From NCBI GenBank assembly GCA_022710245.1, contig JAKLHH010000289.1:1-8216 (forward strand): DNA of 8,216 bases, read 5' to 3'. The number at the start of each line of letters is the position of its first letter. Positions within the stretch are counted from its first letter, which is position 1. The translations under genes were made by a program, and so were the position numbers. The DNA comes from Myxococcota bacterium (lineage in GTDB: Bacteria; Myxococcota; Polyangia; GCA-2747355; JAKLHH01). Positions 1 through 5,807 of the stretch are shown in pieces. The notes beneath the pieces were generated by a model. That model was not told the DNA's origin, made no database searches, and saw only the letters and a program-made list of their open reading frames with translations.

Positions 1-1
1 C

Positions 2-799
2 CGCGGCGGCAGCGAGCCAGGCCGCGAGCTCGGCGCGCCGGACCGCGCGAGCCCTGACCGGGCCGCGGATCTCCCGGCGAGCCAGCCCGACGCGCGCCCG
101 CCCGACGCGTTCGTCTGGCCCGACCTTCCCGCCGACCGGCCGCTGAAGAACCTCGAGGGGCTCACGGGCCAGGCGATGCGGACGGCGCTCTACAACCTGG
201 TCAAGGGCCACACCAGCGTCAGCTACACCAAGGCGAAGCAGATCATCTTCATCCCGGCGAACGGCGGCATCGACGTCCACAACGGGCTGATCGAGTGCAT
301 CTACACGGGGCTCACGGTGCAGGCCGACGGGACCACCTCGCCCGGCGGCTTCAACACCGAGCACAGCTGGCCCCAGAGCGAGGGGGCCGACACGCCGCCC
401 GCGGAGAGCGACCTCAACCACCTCTTCCCCTCCGAGGGGAACGCGAACTCGCACCGCAGCAGCCTGCCCTTCGGCTACGTCGCCTGCGGCGGCAGCGGCC
501 CGGCCTGCAAGTGGGAGTCGGGCGGCTCGCGCATCGGACCCTCGGCGACCACGGGCGCCACCGTCTTCGAGGCGCGCCCCGAGCGTCGCGGCGACCTGGC
601 CCGCGCGCACTTCTACTTCGCGGTGCGCTACCAGATGGCGATCCCCGACGACGAGGAGCAGGCGCTGCGCCTCTGGAACGCGTTCGACCCGCCGGACGCG
701 CTGGAGCGCGATCGCGCCACGGCCATCGAGGGGATCCAGAAGAAGCGCAACCCCTTCGTCGACCGCCCCGACTTCGTCGAGCACATCGCGGACTTCTAG
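2..799 (+). CDS. Endonuclease I-family nuclease, 5' end outside window
   Basis: Probable secreted, metal-dependent, non-specific nuclease of the endonuclease I family (EndA/NucM/Vvn). The frame is open from base 2, so the true start lies upstream; the ATG at 176 falls inside the domain. Numbering from base 2, residues 1-50 are a Pro/Ala/Asp/Arg-rich linker of the kind that follows an export signal. The catalytic domain follows: GHTSVSY, IYTG, then TEHSWPQS with Glu120 and the general-base-type His121, SDLNHLFP, and NSHR with Asn149 in the place of the metal-binding Asn of Vvn. RGDLARAHFYFAVRY and the C-terminal RNPFVDRP are also family-typical. Two cysteines in the CGGSGPAC loop could form a disulphide. 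The gene ends 29 bp from the convergent gene at 829. Export and nuclease activity are inferred; family membership is clear from the motifs. Confidence 0.93.
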   Translation, partial: RGGSEPGRELGAPDRASPDRAADLPASQPDARPPDAFVWPDLPADRPLKNLEGLTGQAMRTALYNLVKGHTSVSYTKAKQIIFIPANGGIDVHNGLIECIYTGLTVQADGTTSPGGFNTEHSWPQSEGADTPPAESDLNHLFPSEGNANSHRSSLPFGYVACGGSGPACKWESGGSRIGPSATTGATVFEARPERRGDLARAHFYFAVRYQMAIPDDEEQALRLWNAFDPPDALERDRATAIEGIQKKRNPFVDRPDFVEHIADF

Positions 800-828
800 G
801 CCCGCCCGTCGCCCCTCGAGGTACGGCG

Positions 829-1692
829 CTACCGCGCGAGCTGGTCGCGCTCCTTCGCCATCGGGTCGTCGGGGGTCAGCGTGAGCGCGCGCATGGCCTT
901 CTTGCCGTCGGGCGTCTTGGCGAGGAGCTTGAGCGCCTCGAAGCGGACGAACTTGTTGTTCCCGCGCGCGGCGAGCTTGAGCAGGCCGGGCACGTCGCGC
1001 TCGTGGCGCCGGGTGAGCCCGAGCGCCCCGAAGATCTGCGTGTCCTTGTCGGCGAGCGCGGCGACCTGCGTCGACATCAGCAGCTGCAGCCCCCATTCGG
1101 CCGCCTCGTCCTTGCTCTGGCTCAGCGCCACCGCGGCCAGCGAGCGCGCCTTGCTCTTCTTGCCTCGTAGCAGGGTGTTCAGCTGCGCGAGCACGAACGG
1201 CGGCTTGCCCGTCGCCGGCATCCGCGCCAGCCGCGTGCGGATGGCTCCCGCGAGCTTCGGGTTGCGCGCGGCGATCGCGCCGAGCTTGGCGCTGAGGTCG
1301 CTGCCGCCGAGCGCGACGAGCTGGTCAATCGCCTGCCGCGCGAGGAACGGGTTCGCGTCCTCGGCCAGCTGGAGCAGCCCCGCCGGATCGAAGCGGTAGT
1401 ACTGCGCGAACCAGATGGCCGCGATGGCGCGGTGGCTCTCCGGCAGCGCGTCATTGAACGCCAGCGTGCCCATCGCGTCGTGCGCGGCGCCGGTCCGCGC
1501 CAGCGCGAGGACCCTGTTCGCGACCTCCTGGCTCTTGCCGGGCGCTCCGGCGGGCGTCGCCAGCACCGCCTGGTAGGCGGCGCGCACCTCGGGTGGCCAG
1601 CTCGGCGGCGCCGAGAGCTTCGGACGTGCGGCCGCGGCGAGCCCACCCTGGACGAGCACCACGAGAAAGGTCACCCGCTTCCATCCAGACAT
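829..1692 (-). CDS. Secreted HEAT-like repeat protein
   Basis: Exported protein of 287 residues built of alpha-helical repeats. Residues 1-22 form a signal peptide: Lys/Arg near the start, a hydrophobic stretch VTFLVVLVQGGL and an AAA cleavage region. The rest is a series of amphipathic helix pairs that read as HEAT/armadillo-like repeats. The clearest are at 104-128 (LLQLAEDANPFLARQAIDQL) and 236-259 (GLLKLAARGNNKFVRFEALK), with weaker ones between 85 and 210. Such repeats usually act as protein-binding scaffolds, and no catalytic motif is visible. The start is well supported: AAGGAGG lies a few bases upstream of the ATG, and a sigma70-like promoter sits at 1744-1772. It is convergent with the nuclease gene. 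The specific function is unknown. Confidence 0.85.
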   Translation of the reverse strand: MSGWKRVTFLVVLVQGGLAAAARPKLSAPPSWPPEVRAAYQAVLATPAGAPGKSQEVANRVLALARTGAAHDAMGTLAFNDALPESHRAIAAIWFAQYYRFDPAGLLQLAEDANPFLARQAIDQLVALGGSDLSAKLGAIAARNPKLAGAIRTRLARMPATGKPPFVLAQLNTLLRGKKSKARSLAAVALSQSKDEAAEWGLQLLMSTQVAALADKDTQIFGALGLTRRHERDVPGLLKLAARGNNKFVRFEALKLLAKTPDGKKAMRALTLTPDDPMAKERDQLAR

Positions 1693-1743
1693 GCACCCTC
1701 CTTGGCTGAGGAGCTCGAAGGCCAGAGCTGCGCTGGTGAGGTG

Positions 1744-1772
1744 ACCCTAGGTCAGACGGGGCGGGCAGTCAA
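1744..1772 (-). promoter_or_regulatory. Sigma70-like promoter of the HEAT-like protein gene
   Basis: Read on the minus strand, TTGACT (1772-1767) and TAGGGT (1749-1744) are separated by exactly 17 bp. The -35 matches consensus at 5 of 6 positions and the -10 at 3 of 6, including the key T, A and final T. The -10 lies about 50 bp upstream of the ATG at 1692, after the preceding gene has ended at 1837. Placement and spacing are good; activity is inferred. Confidence 0.55.
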
Positions 1773-1836
1773 CGCGGGGCTCGGGGGGCTCGGACGTTAT
1801 GGCGGACGGGGCCGATCGAGCTTGGTGCGGTGGAGC

Positions 1837-2970
1837 TCAGCGCACCTGGTCGGGGGATGAAGTCGACGCAGCCGGGGTCGTCGCCGAGGTCGTCGCCGCG
1901 GGGGTCGTCGAGACGCCGCGGCGCCCGCGCTGCCCGTGCAGCCTGGCCCTGACGTGCTCCTCGTTGCCCGGGTTGCGCGCGTTGACGATGCGGTCCCACC
2001 AGGGACGCCCGACCGCGTCGCCCGCTACCTTGGCGAGGGCGTTGTCCTCCAGGCCGGGGACGAGGAAGCGGTGCGCGTTCGTCGCCAGGATCATCAGCAG
2101 CGTCTTGCCCCAGATCGGCTTCTCGCCGCGCGCCGCTGCCTCCTCGGAGACGCGCCAGAAGTGCTTGGGGTCGGTCGGGTGGCCGAGGTCGTTGCGGAGG
2201 TGGTTCTCGGCGCGGTGCTTGATCATCTCCCAGCCGACGAGGTAGCCGCCGGCGAAGGCGAGCTCCGCGGCCATCCCGCCCCAGCCGGTGACCGCGGCGG
2301 CCGCCTGCTTGACCAGGTTCGCCTGCGCGAAGCCGAGGAGGTTGAAGCCAGCGGAGAGGCCGACGTCCGTCGCGAGCTGGCGCGGGTGAACGGGGTCGAT
2401 ACGGAGCGCCATCGGGAAGCCATGCGCCCAGAGGCTGCCGAGGGCCGAGCTGGTCGAGCCGGCGATGCCCGCGCCGATCGCCTTCGCGGCCGAGGCGCCG
2501 AGGGTGGGGGTCAGCCAGCTGGCGAGGCCGGCGCTGATCAGCGGCGCCGCGCTGTAGGCGAAGAGCAGCACGCCGCCGCCAGCGAGGCAGACGACCGGGA
2601 GCATCCACTTGCGACGGGGGTCCGCCTTGAACCAGGCCTTCGCCTTCTCGCGCGTCTTGCCCGCCCAGGTCTTCGCCTGCTCGTGCTTCTTGCTCGCCCA
2701 GGCGCCGAGGGCGCGGCAGCGAGCCAGCAGCCCGCGAGGCTTGCCGTCGATCCTGCAGGTGACCGGCTTGCCGGAACGGAGCTGGGCGTGACCCGGCCCC
2801 AGGCTGGACGACGCCGCCTGGTCGAGCGGGCTCTGGTGGGTCAGGCGCTGCTGGTGGTGCGAGGCCGTCACCCCGGAGCGATCGGGCCGCTGCCGGGCGT
2901 GAGCGGGCGCGAGGACGCCGAGGGAGCCAATGAGCAGGGCAGCCAGGATCAGGTGCTGTCGTGACACCAT
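1837..2970 (-). CDS. Exported Gly/Ala-rich hypothetical protein
   Basis: I do not recognise this family. The ATG at 2970 (377 residues) is chosen over an in-frame upstream start at 3099 because it opens directly with a signal peptide: MVSRQHLILAALLIGSLGVL, then APAHA with cleavage near residue 25. The longer version would bury that signal internally. There is no strong Shine-Dalgarno sequence. After a polar segment with two cysteines (72 and 85) comes a Lys/Ala-rich charged helix (89-118), then hydrophobic Gly/Ala-rich stretches at 122-180 and about 203-248 that could be membrane hairpins. A conserved-looking Trp/His-rich region (245-335) follows, and residues 354-371 are a Thr/Ala/Ser/Pro tail (TTPAATTSATTPAAST). 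The mix of a signal peptide with glycine-rich hydrophobic hairpins suggests a membrane-associated exported protein; nothing visible indicates an enzyme. Confidence 0.75.
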   Translation of the reverse strand: MVSRQHLILAALLIGSLGVLAPAHARQRPDRSGVTASHHQQRLTHQSPLDQAASSSLGPGHAQLRSGKPVTCRIDGKPRGLLARCRALGAWASKKHEQAKTWAGKTREKAKAWFKADPRRKWMLPVVCLAGGGVLLFAYSAAPLISAGLASWLTPTLGASAAKAIGAGIAGSTSSALGSLWAHGFPMALRIDPVHPRQLATDVGLSAGFNLLGFAQANLVKQAAAAVTGWGGMAAELAFAGGYLVGWEMIKHRAENHLRNDLGHPTDPKHFWRVSEEAAARGEKPIWGKTLLMILATNAHRFLVPGLEDNALAKVAGDAVGRPWWDRIVNARNPGNEEHVRARLHGQRGRRGVSTTPAATTSATTPAASTSSPDQVR

Positions 2971-3024
2971 AGGTGCGCTCGGGGTGCAACCGAGATGCCA
3001 GGCCAAGAAGCTGGAATCACTTGA

Positions 3025-3064
3025 CTGCAGGCGGCCGGATCCATCGAAACTCGAGGGCCTGCAG
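3025..3064. repeat. Short inverted repeat in the leader of the Gly/Ala-rich protein gene
   Basis: CTGCAGGC at 3025-3032 and its complement GCCTGCAG at 3057-3064 are separated by 24 bases, in the 166-bp spacer upstream of the gene starting at 2970. In RNA it could form an 8-bp GC-rich stem with a large loop. No U-tract follows on either strand, so it is not a standard terminator. It could be an operator or simply chance. Confidence 0.3.
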
Positions 3065-3136
3065 CCCCGATCGATGACGCCTCTCGTAGCCAGCGGCACA
3101 GGGTTAACACACCCGAAAGATGTCGGCCGGAGCCAG

Positions 3137-4051
3137 CTAGGGCGAGAGCGAGTACTGCACGCTGAGGAAGGCAGTGGGCCCGAGCCGCTGCTCGCCGAGG
3201 AGCTTCGTCAGGACCGGCGCCTGCAGCCGGGCGTAGAGCCAGAAGGGGCCGGCGAGGTTCACGATGGCGCCGGGCGTGAGGGCGACCGCGAGGCCGCCTG
3301 TGTTCTGCTGCGGCTCGCCGCTGGCGTCGTCGCGCCAGGCATAGCGGCCGTCCAGGCCGAGCCCGATCGCGAGCCGCTCCAGCGGGCGGAGCTCGAGGCG
3401 GGCGGTCCAGAGCACGGCGTCGCCGTAGCGATAGCCGAAGCGGTTTCGCGTGTGCGCGCGGTAGCTGGCCGCCAGGAACAGGTTCCAGGGATCCTGGTGG
3501 AGCGCGTAGAGGAGGCCGGCCGCGGGCGAGAAGGCGCCGGTGCCGAGCTGCGCGTGCTCGTCGATCCGCTCGCCCTCTGCGTCCTCCGCGTCGGCGGGGC
3601 CGGTGGGGAAGTTGCTGCTCGCCGAGAGCGCCAGGCTCTGCCGTCGCTGCCGCGCGAAGCTGGTGCTGTCCACCAGGAACCAGCGCACGCCGAGGTCGAG
3701 GTCGCCCAGGTTGAAGCGGCGCGAGCGGGCCAGCGTCCGCGCTCCGTCACCGAGGCTCCAGTCCTTGAGGACGAACGGCAGCTGGAGGACCAGGCTCAGC
3801 GCCAGCGTCGGGCTGACCACGACCACGGGTCGCACCGTGAGCTGGAGCAGCGACTCGGTGAGCGCGGGATGATCGTCGCTGCGCGCCCGCGCGGTGAGCA
3901 CCTCGAGGTCGAGAGCGAGGCGCAGCCACCCCGCCGCCGGCCGCGCCTCGGAGGCGAGGACGGTGGGATCGCCGCAGCCGCAGACCGAGCACGCCACAGC
4001 CGGAGCCGGAGCTCCGAGCGCGAGGAGCACCACCACCGCCGCCGCCCGCAT
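3137..4051 (-). CDS. Secreted outer-membrane beta-barrel-like protein with CSVCGCGD N-terminus
   Basis: The ATG at 4051 is preferred over the TTG six codons upstream because it follows a GGGGGTGG Shine-Dalgarno-like stretch and opens a clean signal peptide (MRAAAVVVLLALGAPAPAVA). Predicted cleavage leaves a mature N-terminus of CSVCGCGDP, with three cysteines at 21, 24 and 26. The rest of the 304 residues alternates polar and hydrophobic residues in short strands (for example LTVRPVVVVSPTLALSLVLQ, LGDLDLGVRWFLV, LFLAASYRAH, WLYARLQAPV). It ends in FLSVQYSLSP, which resembles a beta-barrel C-terminal strand. This suggests an outer-membrane barrel of the kind often annotated as a putative transporter. 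The cysteine cluster might bind metal or form disulphides; it is not a canonical lipobox, since Ala stands at -3. The transported substrate is unknown. Confidence 0.78.
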   Translation of the reverse strand: MRAAAVVVLLALGAPAPAVACSVCGCGDPTVLASEARPAAGWLRLALDLEVLTARARSDDHPALTESLLQLTVRPVVVVSPTLALSLVLQLPFVLKDWSLGDGARTLARSRRFNLGDLDLGVRWFLVDSTSFARQRRQSLALSASSNFPTGPADAEDAEGERIDEHAQLGTGAFSPAAGLLYALHQDPWNLFLAASYRAHTRNRFGYRYGDAVLWTARLELRPLERLAIGLGLDGRYAWRDDASGEPQQNTGGLAVALTPGAIVNLAGPFWLYARLQAPVLTKLLGEQRLGPTAFLSVQYSLSP

Positions 4052-4068
4052 GAGCCACCCCCGGCGCA

Positions 4069-4097
4069 AGTGTGAGGGGTGGGGGTGGTCGGGTCAA
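4069..4097 (-). promoter_or_regulatory. Possible promoter of the CSVCGCGD protein gene
   Basis: On the minus strand TTGACC (4097-4092) is followed after 17 bp by CACACT (4074-4069), about 18 bp before the ATG at 4051. The -35 is 5 of 6 and the -10 only 3 of 6. The implied leader is very short (about 11 bases), though it would retain the GGGGGTGG sequence. Weak but reasonable. Confidence 0.35.
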
Positions 4098-4103
4098 CGT
4101 CGA

Positions 4104-4135
4104 CGAGCGCCCGCAGCCGCGTCGAGCGCCCGCAG
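4104..4135. repeat. 13-bp direct repeat, period 19
   Basis: CGAGCGCCCGCAG occurs at 4104-4116 and again, identically, at 4123-4135. It lies in the 138-bp spacer between the genes ending at 4190 and starting at 4051. It directly precedes the 31-bp tandem repeat on the plus strand and lies beside two copies of GTCAACG. Function unknown; spaced direct repeats upstream of a gene can be regulator sites. Confidence 0.5.
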
Positions 4136-4140
4136 TCAAC

Positions 4141-4202
4141 GCGCTGTCTGGCGAGAGCTCAGGGCCCTCGCGCGTTGTCTGGCGGGTGCTCAGAGCCCGC
4201 GC
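4141..4202. repeat. Imperfect 31-bp tandem duplication overlapping a gene end
   Basis: The unit at 4141-4171 is repeated at 4172-4202, with 26 of 31 positions identical. The shared core is GCGyTGTCTGGCG followed by GCTCAG and GCCC. The right copy overlaps the TGA (4190-4192) and last codons of the minus-strand gene, so the duplication places a second copy of that gene's 3' end in the spacer, out of frame. It probably arose by local duplication. No terminator-like U-tract is present. Confidence 0.6.
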
Positions 4203-4915
4203 GCCGCGCGATCCGCCTCGAGCTCGAACTGGTAGGGCGTGCCCGGGAAGCCCTCGGCGAGCAGCTCCTCGGGCGAGGCCGTGAAGGGGTGCTCCTCGGG
4301 GTCGACTCGCGCCAGCGCCTCGCGGAGGAGCGCCTCGGTCTCGGTGGGGTCGAGCCGCGCCTCCGGGTCGAGCGCTTCTCGCGGCACCGGATCGCCGAGC
4401 GGATCCTCCGCCCGCCGCGGCCAGCCCGCCGCGAGTCGCCCGATCACCTGCTCCTGCCAGGCGCGGAGCGGCGCGGGGTTCGGCAGCACGTGCGCGGCCA
4501 GCGCGAGCAGCTCCGCCACCAGGTCGACGATCTCGGCCTCGTCCTGGATGAGGACCGAGGCCTCCCACATCCGCCGCATCGCCTCCCCGATCGGTCCGCG
4601 CACCGGCCCGCTCCACTCGTCCGCCTCGAAGGACTCGTCGTAGGGGAGCGCGTAGCGCGGGTCGAGCTGCTGCAGCCAGGCGACCTCGATGGCGTCCAGC
4701 GGGAGCTTGTCCTGCAGCGTCTTCTCGAAGCGGTAGACGATCCACTCCGCGGCGCCGGTGAGCAGCGCGAGCTCCGCGCGGAGCGAGAGGGTGCGCAGCC
4801 GCGCCTGCAGCTCCTCGCTCGGCGGGCTCAGCACCTCCTCGGCCAGGTGCGCCCAGCGGTGGCTCACCGGCAGCTCGAGGAGCCCAGCGCGCGTGATGTA
4901 GCCGGGACGTTGCAT
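4190..4915 (-). CDS. Hypothetical acidic soluble protein, 241 aa
   Basis: I do not recognise this protein. The ATG at 4915 is chosen because GGGAGGGAGC immediately precedes it; the alternative TTG at 4945 lies inside the likely -10 promoter element. There is no signal peptide or membrane segment. The protein is Leu/Ala/Glu-rich and predicted to be mostly helical: helices around residues 20-75 (WAHLAEEVLSPPSEELQARL and onward), an aromatic/acidic stretch with ALPYDESFEADEW, and a long hydrophobic helix near 122-142 (IVDLVAELLALAAHVL). A Pro/Asp-rich linker leads to a C-terminal acidic segment ending in YQFELEADRAARGL. It is likely cytoplasmic. It has its own candidate promoter and begins 88 bp after the glutaredoxin gene ends. 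Nothing visible supports an enzymatic role. Confidence 0.75.
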   Translation of the reverse strand: MQRPGYITRAGLLELPVSHRWAHLAEEVLSPPSEELQARLRTLSLRAELALLTGAAEWIVYRFEKTLQDKLPLDAIEVAWLQQLDPRYALPYDESFEADEWSGPVRGPIGEAMRRMWEASVLIQDEAEIVDLVAELLALAAHVLPNPAPLRAWQEQVIGRLAAGWPRRAEDPLGDPVPREALDPEARLDPTETEALLREALARVDPEEHPFTASPEELLAEGFPGTPYQFELEADRAARGL

Positions 4916-4940
4916 GCTCCCTCCCTCTCCGTTGCTCCCG

Positions 4941-4970
4941 ATCAAACCACCTCGGGGCCCGGCGTGACAA
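4941..4970 (-). promoter_or_regulatory. Sigma70-like promoter of the 241-aa protein gene
   Basis: Minus-strand TTGTCA (4970-4965, 5 of 6 consensus) and TTTGAT (4946-4941, 4 of 6) are 18 bp apart. Transcription would start near 4934, leaving a leader of about 20 bases that contains the GGGAGGGAG ribosome site before the ATG at 4915. This is the best-matching promoter in the window and also argues against the TTG start at 4945. Confidence 0.6.
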
Positions 4971-5003
4971 CGGCGATCTGAGGGCCGCTCGGGGCGCGCG
5001 CCC

Positions 5004-5807
5004 TCACGGGCCCTGGCGGCGACGTGCGGCGGCGATCAGGGTCTGCCACATCTCGTTCGGGCGGAAGCCGGAGAAGACGCGGCCGTCGATCTCGATCGTG
5101 GGGACGCTGCCGCTCGGGGTGAGCTGCCGGTGGCGGCGGGCGGCGGCGTCGTCTCGCTCGACGTCGAACGCGGTGACGCTCAGCTGGTTCTCGCGGAACC
5201 AGGCGCTCGCGCGCGTGCAGACCCCGCACCAGCTCGTGTAGTACATCGTGATCGGGATCTGGCGCGCCGCCGCGAGGATCGCGGTGCCGTCCTCGGTCGA
5301 CGCGCGCGCCGGGGCGGCCGTCCGCGAGTCCGCCCGCGAGTCCCCCCGCGCCGGGCCCGCGTCGGGACCGCGGGGCCTCGCGACGTCCCGCTGACCGCCG
5401 TCGCCGCGACCGCGCGGCGCTCCGGGGGCCGCGGCCGGCCGACCGCCGTCGCGTACGGGGCGGAAGACGACGGGCGCCAGCACCACCCTGGGCAGCGGCC
5501 GCGCGTCCGGGATCACCGCCAGCACCGGCGGCGGGGGCGGCGCGGGCTTGCCCCGCAGCTGGCGGTAGGCGAACGCACCGCCGACCAGCAGCACGAGGAG
5601 CACGCCGCTGGCGACGAGGAAGGGGGAGCGCTGCTGCGCTGGCGGCTGCGGGAGCTGGAGCGGGCCACTCCCCTCGCGCCCCTCGGGCCGTCTGCCCGCG
5701 CGCCGGCAGACCACGCAGCGTCCGTCGGGACCCGCCGCGAGCCCGTGCTCGGCGCAGCGCAGGCCCTGGCGAGGTCTGGGCTCCAGGTTGCGAGGGGCAG
5801 GTGACAT
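5004..5807 (-). CDS. Glutaredoxin-domain membrane protein with N-terminal zinc-ribbon-like motif
   Basis: Predicted membrane-anchored thiol-disulphide protein of 267 residues. Domains in order: a Cys/His cluster CAEH...CVVC (Cys18, His21, Cys31, Cys34) that looks like a small zinc ribbon; a single transmembrane helix at about 63-81 (SPFLVASGVLLVLLVGGAFA); a long Pro/Ala/Arg/Gly-rich linker; and a C-terminal glutaredoxin-like fold from about 184. That fold shows ITMYYTSWCGVC with redox Cys194 and Cys197, the cis-Pro motif VPT at 235-237, and a final GF...NEMWQTL helix. The ATG at 5807 is preferred because GGGAG lies five bases upstream; ATGs at 5834 and 5831 are alternatives, and the first overlaps a TGA in another frame. 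The same frame is open upstream through the ketoacyl-synthase gene, so it may also be made as that protein's C-terminal half. The redox partner is unknown. Confidence 0.75.
   Translation of the reverse strand: MSPAPRNLEPRPRQGLRCAEHGLAAGPDGRCVVCRRAGRRPEGREGSGPLQLPQPPAQQRSPFLVASGVLLVLLVGGAFAYRQLRGKPAPPPPPVLAVIPDARPLPRVVLAPVVFRPVRDGGRPAAAPGAPRGRGDGGQRDVARPRGPDAGPARGDSRADSRTAAPARASTEDGTAILAAARQIPITMYYTSWCGVCTRASAWFRENQLSVTAFDVERDDAAARRHRQLTPSGSVPTIEIDGRVFSGFRPNEMWQTLIAAARRRQGP

Noticed and set aside
176..799. ATG at 176 as the true start of the nuclease gene
   Set aside because: The frame is open to base 2, and the LEGLTGQAM segment just before it belongs to the conserved start of the endonuclease I domain, so the real start is outside the window.
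1769..2989. Alternative minus-strand frame of 406 codons overlapping the Gly/Ala-rich protein
   Set aside because: Its product is Arg/Pro/Ala-rich with no domain, while the other frame opens with a clear signal peptide and has structured hydrophobic segments.
3021..3050. Plus-strand TTGACT with TCGAAA 17 bp downstream as a promoter
   Set aside because: The -10 match is only 3 of 6 and there is no plus-strand gene downstream for it to serve.
3025..3070. Dense cluster of six-base palindromes (CTGCAG twice, CGGCCG, GGATCC, CTCGAG, ATCGAT) resembling a cloning polylinker
   Set aside because: Such palindromes are common in GC-rich DNA. The flanking sequence on both sides is continuous native-looking coding sequence, and no vector backbone is present.
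2930..4075. Long plus-strand open frame of 381 codons opposite the CSVCGCGD protein and its upstream spacer
   Set aside because: It is antisense to a gene with a signal peptide and sensible barrel pattern. Its own product is Arg/Glu/Ala-rich low complexity without motifs, as expected from the reverse of high-GC coding sequence.
3747..4970. Minus-strand frame of 407 codons spanning two genes and a spacer
   Set aside because: Its translation is Arg/Ala/Gly low complexity and it runs through two better-supported genes in another frame and through a promoter-like spacer.
4992..5003. 12-bp palindrome GGGCGCGCGCCC directly after the glutaredoxin stop codon, as a terminator
   Set aside because: It could form only a 4-bp stem with a 4-base loop and is not followed by a T-run on the minus strand. 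I cannot call it a terminator.
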